A DNA stretch of 64,000 bases from Vespa crabro (Eukaryota; Arthropoda; Insecta; Hymenoptera; Vespidae). Position 1 is the first letter of the stretch; each line of letters starts with the position of its first letter. Below the pieces are notes generated by a model. The model saw only the letters and a list, made by a program, of their open reading frames with translations. It was not told where the DNA came from and did not search any database. The DNA lies in NCBI RefSeq assembly GCF_910589235.1, contig NC_060955.1:18664212-18728211 (forward strand). The letters run 5' to 3'. Below are positions 1-11,943 of this stretch, piece by piece. A program made the translations under genes and the position numbers.

Positions 1-193
1 TCAACTTGTTTAATTCGGCGTAAGATAATTATCATGTATCTACATATATACGAGGTTAATTTGCAAAATTTGTGGCATTCTCTGGACTTCTTTCTTTTTT
101 TTTTCTCTTTTCTTTTCTCGCAGTATACAAATTTTATTATTAAACATATTTTTTAAATATTTTAAAATGGAAAAGTCACAAATTGCCTCAATT

Positions 194-198
<5 letters not shown>

Positions 199-239
<41 letters not shown>
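199..239. repeat. (AT)n microsatellite
   Basis: About 20 uninterrupted TA units in AT-rich flanking DNA. The surrounding 1-900 shows no coding exon. Confidence 0.95.
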
Positions 240-243
<4 letters not shown>

Positions 244-920
244 TACAAACAAATACGTTTTAAGTAAATTACAATCGCGTTAGTCTCGTCTATTTAATTT
301 CAAGTCGGAATACTCGAATCGTCGATGATCGATACGAAGAAGCGCGAGAGAAGTCGCGCAGGCTCGAGAAGAGATTGGAACGCGGCTAGGTTACTAATAA
401 AAGAAAACAGAGAAATGAGGTGAAGAAGTCAGCATTGTCGAGAGAGGAAAAATATCGATGAACGATATCCTCCACGTATAATTTCATTTTTCGTAGAAAT
501 TCAATTACGAAACAATTCTATTACGTACGTGAATGAGGTACCATTCATAAATACTTACGAGTTCTTACGAAAGAAACTTACTTATATTAAAAAGTATCAT
601 TTATATAATAAATATTTACGTACACGAAACGTAGATAAGAGAATGGTTCTCGTGACCTAATATAATTTTACATTCATATATACATTAATAAAGTGTATGT
701 AAAATATTCGAACACCGCATAGTTTCTTGAGAATTTACAAATGAAAAATTTGATAAATAGAAAAAGAAAGAAAAATGGAGAAAAGGAAAGATAGAGACAT
801 CAAAACGACACGCGAAACGACCAATTAATTTGGATCACGTAAATAAATCAAAAGCAAGATGCAAATTACGATAGAAAATACATTTATGAAAAAAGATTCA
901 CTCAAAATAGGAACACATAA

Positions 921-922
<2 letters not shown>

Positions 923-962
<40 letters not shown>
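923..962. repeat. (AT)n microsatellite
   Basis: About 20 TA units. The minus-strand open frame across it is only repeated Ile-Tyr. Confidence 0.95.
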
Positions 963-964
<2 letters not shown>

Positions 965-1191
965 CAACTTTCTTTATGTAAATAGAACGTATAAAAGAAC
1001 GTATAAAAGAAAAAGAAATCGAACGGTAAATATATACTTATATAATGGAAGAATACACGCATAATTACATAAACACATATACGTACGTACAACAGACACA
1101 GAAAACAATAGATAATATACCATATTTTATCGAAAAATAATCAAAATATAAAAAATAAAATAATAAAAAAAAAAAAACACGAAACTAAACG

Positions 1192-1193
1192 AA

Positions 1194-1224
<31 letters not shown>

Positions 1225-1277
1225 AGAGACAGAATTTACGCGCACGAATATATATATACATACACATACAAAAATGC

Positions 1278-1326
<49 letters not shown>
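1192..1326. repeat. (GA)n followed by (TA)n microsatellites
   Basis: A (GA)n run at 1192-1221 is followed after 60 bases by a (TA)n run at 1283-1326. No exon signals were found around them. Confidence 0.9.
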
Positions 1327-1330
<4 letters not shown>

Positions 1331-2177
1331 TATTCGTCGTGGGAAATTCTTCGTCTCGCTTCTTTCATCTCAACGTCCACATCGATTTCTTTTGCAAACG
1401 TCGGAACGAAATTATTGTGTTAACCGTCGGCCACCAAGAGAATTCACGAAGAAAAATAAAAGATTTATAAATAAAAGACAACTGAATTTTTTTTTAAATA
1501 TTATTAAAGAAAAAAAAAAGTAAAGAAGAAAAAAAAGAAAAGATATAACAATAAAACAATAAGAAGAAAAAGAAAATAAGAATGATCGAGGAGAGGGGTC
1601 GCGCAACAAATCAATCGATGTCTATTCGTAATTCTCGTCGTCACGGAACACACACTGTTATTCCGATCTTCGTCATATATGTATATATATTTACGAACTC
1701 GAACGTTATTAATAAACGCTTGTTGCCCACCAAGTTGGCGGATCACAAAAACAATGTGAATCACGTTTGTATTTGATTGAACGTAGCAAGCGTTACCAGT
1801 TAAATCGCGTGAACAATTACTCTGGCTCGATCCCAGATAAGAAAAAAAAAAGGACAAAAAAAGATGGGGGAAAAACGAGTTAGAAAAAAAACCGAAGTTT
1901 TTCTATCTTTCTATAGTCACGAAATAATAATTGAGGTCGTCATGAAAGAAGATCGACGCCATTTTATTTCATTATTACGTATATAATACGTATATAATTT
2001 TTTTTGTTCTCTCTACGTCGTTGTGTATACGTTATCCGTTCTTTCTTCTATATACGCTTTTCCTTCGAATCGTAAATCTTGCCAAGGCTTCCGAAGTAGT
2101 AAAAGTAAAGCCTTTAATGCTCCTGCAGTGCTAACACTTTCCGATACAAATAAAGTAAGAATTTAAAGAGAGGAAGA

Positions 2178-3413
<1,236 letters not shown>

Positions 3414-3480
3414 AAAAAAAGGAAGAGACAGATAGGGAGAATAGGAATTTTAAAAAGAAAAAAGAAAACGAACGTATACG

Positions 3481-3565
3481 TATATGCATACATAATACAT
3501 AACCTACATATGTATATATAGGTGTATACGCACATAGGCATATGTATATATGTATATGTACGTAT

Positions 3566-3603
<38 letters not shown>

Positions 3604-3620
3604 GTATATATGTATATAGA
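3481..3620. repeat. TA/TG-rich low-complexity tract
   Basis: Interspersed TATG, TACG and (TA)n units. It follows the GATA array after about 70 bases of purine-rich DNA. Confidence 0.85.
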
Positions 3621-3789
3621 AAAAGACTGGATCGAAGCTTTTCGAAAATTCGGAAAAGATGTCGTGTTTTGCGAGAGCATTTTAATGCACGCTTCCGAGA
3701 AATACATTTTCCACGCGTTTTCCTAAATTTTTTCCACGCGTCGTACCTTTCATTGATTTCCTTCTGCCTCGGATAACTTCAATGGTCTG

Positions 3790-4420
3790 ATCTTTAACGA
3801 TTATTTTTTTTCTCTTCTTCCCTCTTCACTTTTCTCTTTTACCTCTCTTTTCTTCGACACATTTTTCTTCTTCCTCTTTTTCTTCTTCTTTCTTTTTTTC
3901 TTCTTTCCATTTTCCTCTTTTGTTCTCTTTTTTGTTTTTTTTCTTTTTGTCCAATTTTTATTTAACTTCTTTCCTTTTCTTTTTTGTTTTTGTTTTTCTC
4001 TACTTTCCTCCCCTTTCTCTTCCTCGTTCCTTTCTATATAATTTTTTCTTGAGAACGGTCATTCTCGCTTTATTCCACAAAGATCCGCCGTCTCTCTTGT
4101 TGTTAATATTTTTTTTTTCCTTTTTCTTGTTTACTTTTTCATCTTTTCTTGTATTCTTCTTCTTCGAAACGATAAGAAAAAGAGAGGAGCATCTCCTCGT
4201 CTCTCTACACATATTTTCTTTTTGATTTTTTTTTTTTTTAAATAGAAGTGGGGGACGTTCCTCTATTTCACAACTACCCTTCATTATACTCTAACGATAT
4301 AAATACCGTTTATATTATATTCGATTTCCTTTTTAATTTCTTTGATTTTTTTCTTTTTCTTTTTTTTTTTTTCTTTCATTTTTTTTTGTTTTGATAATCT
4401 AAGAAAAGAATATTTCGATC
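3790..4420. repeat. Pyrimidine-rich tract (purine-rich in the Snap25 sense)
   Basis: Roughly 600 bases dominated by T and C on the plus strand, with many runs of ttttt and cttctt. The open frames on both strands are low complexity and carry no domain. In the Snap25 transcript this would be intronic purine-rich sequence just downstream of exon 2. Confidence 0.7.
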
Positions 4421-4694
4421 TAGCTTATTAAAAAACGAGAGACAGAATCGAGGGAATTTTACCGTAAAAGAATAGAAGTTAGAACCCGTACGTAATATGG
4501 CGGGAAAAACGGAGATTTCTGATACGGAGGATTTTAGTTAGTAATCAAGGATGATCGAGGATGAAGGGTTAATATACGATAGCGGAAGGGGATTCCTTTC
4601 GTTTCCTTATTTTTTTTTTATCCTTCTTCCTTTCATTTTTATCCTTATACGAAAGAGAGATGTTTCTTTAGGGAAAGCGACGAGACGAACTCAC

Positions 4695-5187
4695 CTCCTC
4701 GCATAATGCCAGCATACGCCTCGTACTCTCCAGGGACTGAAATAAAAGGAAATGCTTATTATTATCGCGGAAGACTTTTGAAACAAAAAAGAAAAAGGTG
4801 AAAAAGAAAAGTAAATAAATGAAGTACATCACATTTTATTCATGAAAGATAAAAAAAATGTGAAATGTAAATACGTCGATACGAACTTATCGAATTCGAG
4901 AACTTATAATGAAAAGAGAAAAAGATCGTGCGAGTAAAATAAAAATTCCATCGTTCGATAAAACGATGAAAGTATGTAATTTTTTTACGTAACGAAGAAA
5001 AATCTATGATCGGATCGAACTAATCGCGTTCTATAACGAAAGGACAAAGTTTACGTTAGAGATATGTTACTGTTAATCGAACGCTTACCTCATCGGTGGT
5101 CTGGTCGGCCTTCAGCTGTAATTCTTGCAATTCGGTGCGAGGTGGGCCACATTCGGCCGCACCCGCCGCTGACGTTGGTGCAGGCAT
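4695..5187 (-). CDS. Snap25: SNAP-25 (synaptosomal-associated protein 25), first two coding exons, partial
   Basis: SNAP-25 is the plasma-membrane t-SNARE that pairs with syntaxin and synaptobrevin in synaptic vesicle fusion. Coding exon 1 is 5187-5089 (33 codons from ATG, ending at a gtaagc donor). Coding exon 2 is 4736-4695 (14 codons, cag acceptor, gtgagt donor). The joined start reads MPAPTSAAGAAECG, then RTELQELQLKADQTTDE, then SLESTRRMLALCEE. The last 14 residues are the hallmark start of the first SNARE helix in insect SNAP-25. Both junctions are in phase 0. The next exon, expected to begin SKEAGIRTL, was not found between 1 and 4690, so the rest of the gene lies beyond the left edge, after an intron of at least 4.7 kb that holds the GATA array. 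The N-terminus before the helix differs in length and sequence between insects, so the start is less certain than exon 2. Confidence 0.9.
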
Positions 5188-5736
5188 CTCGGAAGGTGCC
5201 CCGAAGCGCTGGTTGGGCCTATCAGGTTAAATCGAAGTCTTCTATTTAACGAGGAATCTCTCCCTCGTGTATTCCTTCTCTTCTTTCAAATACGAAGAGA
5301 AAGAAATCAGACGGTTTATGATCTCTCACGTGTTACTGTGTCCAATGATAATGCATCCTGTAACACAGAGAAAGAGAGAAGAACAAAAAAAATAAAAAAG
5401 TAAATGAATAACGTAAGGTATCGAAAACGATATCACTTCGATTTCGTTCTAATTCGTATTATAATAAATTAACTCGATAAATACGTCGTAAATGAATGAA
5501 CGCGAATTTATTAATTAAACTATTCGAGATGAAAGAACCAATGCGACGTGAGAGAAAAAAAGAGAGAGTGAAAGAGAAAAAGGGAAAAAAAAAGGAGATA
5601 AAACTGACAGAGTTAAAGCTCTCTTCCTCGAAGACAAGAAGACAGGCACCACGCGTTCTCCTTTGACAGTAGAAACACCAACGAGGATGGCGAAAGTTGG
5701 CGCAACACTTGGGAACTCGCGACTCTTCGTAAAAGA

Positions 5737-6127
5737 GAAGAGAGAGAGAGAGAGAGGGAGAGAGAGAGAGAGAGATAGAAGGTGGAGGTGGAGGTGGAGG
5801 CCGGCCTACGAATACGCGCGCGACGTTACGGAAAACGTAGCTGGCTGCTAACGGTAGCGTAGACAACACACATCTAAGCCGCGTCCTAACCTTCTACGGA
5901 AATCAATACCCGAGGACGAGGGAACGAGAAGCACAGTACAAGCGACCGAGCGACCGAGCGACCGAGCGACCCACCGAAAAATGCGCAGACGCGAACCACC
6001 CACTCGTCTCTCTCTCTCTCTCTCTCTCTCTCCCTCTCTTTCTCTCTTTCTTTATCTCTCTCCCCTACCTCTATCTATCTACACACACACACACACGCGC
6101 GCGCGCGCTAGCGCGCACGCGCACACG
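5737..6127. repeat. Cluster of GC-containing simple repeats upstream of Snap25 exon 1
   Basis: In order: (GA)n at 5737-5775; three GGTGGA units at 5781-5800; about four units of GCGACCGA at 5942-5970; a (CT)n run at 6006-6062; (CA)8 at 6081-6096 passing into (CG)n at 6096-6107; then an alternating G/C-A tract to about 6127. The segment from about 5600 to 6250 is markedly richer in GC and CpG than its surroundings, as expected of a promoter or 5' UTR region, possibly of Snap25. Confidence 0.8.
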
Positions 6128-6446
6128 CCAACAACACGCATACCTACACATATTTTATACGTCTGCAACCCTCTCTAAAAGCTCGCGTCGAAATCGACGA
6201 AGCAACCCTACTCTCTCTCTCTCTGCTCACTTCCCGAGACGTCAATGCTGTACGCACCGCAACGATCAGCTGGGTTTCACGACGAGATATGTACAGGTCA
6301 GGAATTTTCTCTCTCCCGAGACTATCATCATCCAGCAGGCAATTTTTTTTTCGAAAGGTCGATTCTCATTTAAGAAATATTTCATAGCTCCTGGGAAACA
6401 CCGGATTTTTTTTTCTTTCTTTCTTTCTTTTTTTTCCTTCTTCACC

Positions 6447-6480
<34 letters not shown>

Positions 6481-6496
6481 ATCTATCTATCTATCT
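6447..6496. repeat. (CT)n / (CTAT)n microsatellite
   Basis: A CT run grading into four CTAT units, the complement of the GATA unit seen at 2178-3412. Confidence 0.85.
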
Positions 6497-6499
6497 TTC

Positions 6500-8900
6500 T
6501 CCCTCTCGAAGATCGTTCATTCTCTTTTAATGCGTTCATTTCTTTAATGCGAATCATGCCAGTGATAAAACTCGGATATAGCCAGACATTGCGATATATG
6601 TATATCTAGCCTATCTACTATAGCTACTGTATATGCACTTATGTACATATATATCTATGAATTTATTCCAAGAGTAGTACGTAAAACTTTGGGAATTATT
6701 TTTGACGATACTATAACATGTTACGATGAATTTTGAACGACGAACTATACGTATCACCTATTGTCAAAGTCATTTTAATTATCAAATTGTCAGTAATTTC
6801 TAATGTCATTCAAGATACGTCCAGCTAAACTTTACGATGTATATTCGTGTCTAATCAAAGAAAGATATTAAACGTTACGTACTCCGTATACGAATGAATT
6901 ATTATTTTCATAGAGGAGGAGGGGAAAAAAGAAAAATAAAAAAAAACAGAAAATGCTACCTCAACTTCGATTAATCTCGATAATAAATAAACAGATATAA
7001 GTGAAAATTCAATACTTGTCAATTTCCATAATAAAGTATATCGGAGGATAAAAAGGAGATCGAGGTAGACCCGATTTAGGATGTCAATCGAATGCTTTTG
7101 TCCTTGTCCTTGAGATAGCTGGCTCGCTTCCAAGTTACGACGGGGTAACACGTTTACTCCCCCGATCTTTCACGCCAAGATCACGGTCGATCGGCGTATA
7201 TGAACGAACCGAACGTGAAAGGAACATTCCAATGGAGTAATAAAAGAAATGTTGAAGTAAAATTACGTAAATAAGTTTATAAAAAAAAATATATATATAA
7301 TTAATAAATATCTCGATGGATAGGAAAAAAAAAAAGAAAATAATAAAAAAAATAAATAAATAAAAATAGGGGATGAAGCGTTAGATGGTCGGGGAGGAGG
7401 GGAAAACTTTCGAAATAAATATTTACATCTCATATGCAACGAAGACTTTTTTCGAATAAAAATGTACGTCACCTTGAAACCCATACTACATGCAGTTTTC
7501 CCCCCTGACAATGAGAAAGTAACGAAGAGCTTCGTCGATCGATGATCGCAATTGCGAACGTGCGTAATGTATGAAGATTGCATTAGCATGCGTGAGAGAC
7601 CGTCGTTCCTATTAATACGACTTCCCAATCGTTAGAAATGCTACATTAATAAAATATTGTGAATAATGAAGGATGCCTTTCGTGCGAATAATTCCATTAC
7701 GATGAATTTTTTTTTACCGAGAATAATGATCTATTACAATTGATTTTAGCCTTTCTTGTTATTTATATTATTTATTATTATTTATATGTAAGAACGTCGA
7801 TTAATATTAGGGTTTTTTTTTCTTTTTTTTTTTTTTTAAGGGAGAAAAAAGAGAAATTTATGAGAAATCTTACCGATGATACAACATTGCGGTTAATGTG
7901 CAAACAACGTGAGAAAATCAATATTTCAAGACACTTATTGTTAGATATGTAATGACGCATAGATACGTCATAGCAATTAGTAAACATGGAACGTATGCTT
8001 TTAAGTGCTGTTTTTCGACATTTGTTTTATCCGCTCTCAAACGGTATATAGACCTTTCTTTGCGAATTAATCGGTCGTTAAAAAAAAAAAAAAAAAAAAA
8101 AAAAATCTCGTGATTTTTCCCAATTTACTTTTGATTTTGCTAATATGCTTGACCTCTTCGACTTAAGTGACCCCGATCGATATTATTGTGCAATATTTTA
8201 TGTTGCGCAATATTGTTCGCTTTCTATCAACTACATACGTGAGAGGATTAAATTTACATTACTAATATGATAGATAATAACGAATAAATAAATAGAGATT
8301 ACATTATTATCTTTATTATATAAATTATTCCATATCATAATAATCAATGTTCCTTTCTTTTCTTTTCTTAGAACTATATACCTTATATTATCTAATAATA
8401 ATGACAATGTCAAGCGTTATTTGTATTTATATTTGTATTATAAAAATAAATTTTTCAATCTGTATCAATCACTTTGATATGTAATGATTCATCGATATCT
8501 ATTCAATTATTTTCTACAGATACGAATTAAAAAAAAAATTTTCCGTAGTTCATAATTTTCTTTTTCTTTTTCTTTCTGTTTGTTATTTTAATTAAATTCT
8601 CAAAGTATATTTAGGAAATTTGAAATTTAATAGCAAAGATGATAATATGGAAGAGATATATGAAACAGGATATGATAAAAGATGACTATAGGCATCCTAA
8701 CCTATGTAATAAAAGATAGAATATTGTTAAGACAATTGTTAAAGTAACTCATAAAAGATACAAAGAATATTATAATAAGAGAATTACTTCGTAGAATAAT
8801 AAAATGACATATCTTCTTAATGGAATGCAATTGTTTATAAAATCTTAAAGAAGAATTTTTGATATGTGAAAAGTACTATATTTCAAAAGAGTTTATGCGT
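6500..8900. other. Gene-poor stretch
   Basis: No exon with a convincing coding frame was found on either strand. The ORFs here are low complexity. A run of 26 A lies at 8080-8105. It is probably intron or upstream DNA of Snap25. Confidence 0.5.
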
Positions 8901-8949
8901 ATAATATAATATTAAAAATAATGTCAAAAGAGGAAACGAAGATACTCAC

Positions 8950-9260
8950 TTCCCTTTAACGAGGAACGAAGTGAAATTAACAAACGTGATTAAAATAAGT
9001 ACACTTTATATGACACTCAAGTAAATGTCGAAGCAGCATAAAGTAGAAAATCGATAAAACTTTGCCTCAACCCGTAACGTTACGTTTATTTTCGATTTAT
9101 TAAAAAATAATAATTAGAGAGATATATAATCACTTACCAAAAGGTATCACTCGTAAAGAATCGATTAAAACTAACGTTTCTGACACCGTATACTCCTTCG
9201 GAGAACTTGCTTCTAATCGCACTTTGCTGATAACCACTACTATATCAAATTCCTTACCAC
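8950..9260 (-). other. Candidate 5' untranslated exons of a minus-strand transcript (possibly Snap25)
   Basis: Two good minus-strand splice donors lie here: gtaagt with the last exon base at 9138, and gtgagt with the last exon base at 8950. No coding sequence leads into either. They sit between the Snap25 start codon and the divergent NXF gene, as expected for alternative noncoding first exons of Snap25 with a promoter near 9.2-9.6 kb shared with NXF. Only the donors are visible. The upstream exon limits are guesses. Confidence 0.3.
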
Positions 9261-9664
9261 TACACTAATGACAAAGAAGAAATACTCTTAGTAATATAAA
9301 GATTTTATTTCAGCGCACTCTTGTGTAAAAATACAGAAATATTGAAAGTTAATATCGAGAGAGGTTTGTCGATAGATCGACTAAATAAGACACACCAATC
9401 GTGTAGTTTCTCGATTGAAAAATTTCGATTTCATTGGTACGTCGAAGTAAACAAATTTTAACCAAGAAAATTATTATTTTAACCTAACATCTACAACAAA
9501 ATATCTATGAATATAACGATATTTTTACATAAACGATATGAACGAAATTATTTATACACATTATTCATTTCTTAGTCCTAATGGTGGCTCGAAACATATT
9601 TGTTAAAGTCTAATTCGTGTTCTTTTAAATAAGATTTATGATAATCTTATAGCGACAAGTGTCA

Positions 9665-11275
9665 ATGACAATGTCAACGTTAAAGAACAATGATGTTACT
9701 GGTGAACCTCTACGATTGACATATATCAAGCCATCCTTTGATGCTGAAGAACTTGCCTTAGCATCACGCCAAGATTTATGGCATAAGTTTATTGTATTGA
9801 ATTGCCAACCACACGGAAAAGCAGAAATATTAAAAGCCATTATAAATGCCTGCGAACCAGAAATTTTGTTACCTGTTATGTATAAAAGAGAGAATGAAAA
9901 TAAAAGTACTTTTCTGGCTAAATGTAATTCTGGTGCTATTGAGAATCTTGTAAAGCAATGCTTGTGTATAGCATTACCTGGTGGCTATGAAATATATATC
10001 GATATTATATTAGGATTCATTAATACACGAGAATTATCATTGAATCCTAACAAAGTAATAGCACAATCTTTATACCAGAGATATGAATCAGTGAAAAAGA
10101 TACTTAATCTAGATGATTTTGAAAATGACAAATTATTAAGCTCAATATTTTGTCCGATATCTATACCAAAGATATTCCATCTTGTTTTAAGATGTGCTAA
10201 ACAAGGTGTTATGGGCAATAATCGTGAATTGAAATTATCCGTTCGCGAGTTAAGTTTGAAACATAATAATTTGACAGCCATTATATTATTTGAAAAGTTC
10301 TTTAATTTTCATTTAACTAAATTAGATTTAAGATATAATCAAATATTAGATGTTGAATATTTACGTTATTTTTCTGAATTTAAGATAACAGAACTTTGGT
10401 TGGATGGAAATCCCTTATGTACGCAATATAAAAATGCACAAGAATATGTACAAGCTGTAAAAAATATCTTCCAACATTTACAGAAATTGGACGGAGTAAT
10501 AATAGGTATGGAGAAGAAATTTATACCAAATATACAAACTCATTATCTTAAAGATGGTTCTAAATTGCCATTAATAAAACAATTTGTGAAACATTTTTTT
10601 TTAATGTATGATCAAGAAGATAGATCAATTATGAATGGTCTCTATGATAAAAATGCATTTTACTCTATGACTTTAGGTGCTGGTACAAATTATGTGCATA
10701 AGCAAGTAGCTAAATCATTTGTTACAAATAGAAATTTACTCAAATTTGTGGATTATGCCAAATGCCATGAATTTTTATTACGTGGTCCTGATAAAATAAT
10801 ATCAGTATTGAGGCGCCAACCTCCCACATCACACGATATTCGTACATTTAACATAGATTTATTATATGAAAGTAATAATCTCTTAGCCATATCCATACAA
10901 GGATTATTTTATTATAAGGAAATTTCTTTTCTTCCTATGGTATTCAATAGAACATTTATTATAGTTGGTAAAGAAGATAACGAATATTGTATAACTAATG
11001 ATCAGTATTTTATTGATGGACCTTACTCTAATAATCTAATACAAATTAATACCGAAATGAAACATGACATTAAAAATATGTGTGTATTTGTCCCAACTAT
11101 ATTTAGTCCATCAGAAAAAAAGAAACTAATTGTATTTTTACAAGAACTTACGTCAATGAATTCAACATTTAGTTTAAAATTTCTAGAGGATGTTAATTGG
11201 GATATAAGACGTGCAATCACTAATTTTACAAAAATGTATACATTAAATGATGTACCTCCAGAAGCTTTTGAATAA
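9665..11275 (+). CDS. NXF-family nuclear RNA export factor (TAP/NXF1-like), intronless
   Basis: NXF proteins carry mRNP through nuclear pores as a heterodimer with NXT1/p15. In insects a paralogue, Nxf2, acts with Panoramix in piRNA-guided silencing. A single open frame of 536 codons starts at ATG 9665 (a second ATG follows at 9671). It has the family order: RRM-like domain at about residues 37-110 (WHKFIVLNCQPHGKAE); leucine-rich repeats at about 185-265 (LTKLDLRYNQ, ITELWLDGNPLC); NTF2-like domain at about 300-465 (LIKQFVKHFFLMYD); and a C-terminal TAP-C/UBA-like domain at about 485-536 (FLEDVNWDIRRAITNF, ending VPPEAFE). The basic RNA-binding region that precedes the RRM in NXF1 is nearly absent. 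No intron interrupts it, although its neighbours are intron-rich. It is either a diverged NXF1 or an Nxf2-like paralogue. I cannot separate these without a tree. Confidence 0.9.
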   Translation: MTMSTLKNNDVTGEPLRLTYIKPSFDAEELALASRQDLWHKFIVLNCQPHGKAEILKAIINACEPEILLPVMYKRENENKSTFLAKCNSGAIENLVKQCLCIALPGGYEIYIDIILGFINTRELSLNPNKVIAQSLYQRYESVKKILNLDDFENDKLLSSIFCPISIPKIFHLVLRCAKQGVMGNNRELKLSVRELSLKHNNLTAIILFEKFFNFHLTKLDLRYNQILDVEYLRYFSEFKITELWLDGNPLCTQYKNAQEYVQAVKNIFQHLQKLDGVIIGMEKKFIPNIQTHYLKDGSKLPLIKQFVKHFFLMYDQEDRSIMNGLYDKNAFYSMTLGAGTNYVHKQVAKSFVTNRNLLKFVDYAKCHEFLLRGPDKIISVLRRQPPTSHDIRTFNIDLLYESNNLLAISIQGLFYYKEISFLPMVFNRTFIIVGKEDNEYCITNDQYFIDGPYSNNLIQINTEMKHDIKNMCVFVPTIFSPSEKKKLIVFLQELTSMNSTFSLKFLEDVNWDIRRAITNFTKMYTLNDVPPEAFE

Positions 11276-11943
11276 ATTATTTTTATATAATATGAATCAA
11301 TTGAAATTTTTGAATATATTACTTATAGATAGTTAACAATCTATATTCTAATATATTTATTTTTTATTAAACACCATAAATTCGTGGAATATTAAATAAT
11401 TTCTATTTATAAATGAACATTATTTATTGCTGACTCACATAAATTTATGTACAATTTCAGATGAAATATATTTATAAATTACTCTTAGTAAAGTACGATA
11501 TAAAACTATTATAAGGTTATATTGTATGTGATAATCCTAACAAGTGCTATAAAGGATCTTATCGCATTTAAGAAAATCAATAATTTTCAACATAGAACGA
11601 ATATTCGTCAGCTGATCAGAACCTATTGATTGTTTGCTTATTTTGTCCTACAAGCACACAGGATAACAAATATTCTAAGAATATAATCCCTATACTTCAA
11701 TATCTTCAATCGTTAAAAATGTCATATAAAATTTTTCACAAGTCATTGATTTACGTTATATAATCATAGAAACATTAAAAATATTTCATTCCAGTAATAC
11801 AATTCCTTAGCTTAGAGAATATATATTTTATAGTAGTAGGGATTTTTATGGATGAGTAGCGGTAGTACTACTCGCCTGCATTGCAGGTTCCATACTACAT
11901 AGGGGCCTCAGTTTGCACGTTCCTGTCAAATATAACGTTAGCT
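11276..11943. promoter_or_regulatory. NXF 3' flank and Nsf promoter/5' UTR
   Basis: About 670 bases without coding sequence. The last 100 bases hold the presumed Nsf 5' UTR, which ends in the start codon at 11944-11946. The exact transcription start cannot be told. Confidence 0.5.

Noticed and set aside
1141..1380. Minus-strand ORF of repeated Ile-Tyr and Ser-Leu
   Set aside because: It comes from adjoining (TA)n and (GA)n microsatellites, with no splice or start context.
3920..4284. ORFs on both strands in the pyrimidine-rich tract
   Set aside because: Low complexity (Phe/Ser/Leu on one strand, Lys/Glu on the other) and no domain. The two overlap each other as mirror images of the same skewed composition.
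8080..8105. Run of 26 A as a possible retrotransposon or retrogene tail
   Set aside because: No LINE/SINE body or retrocopied exon precedes it, and no target-site duplication is seen.
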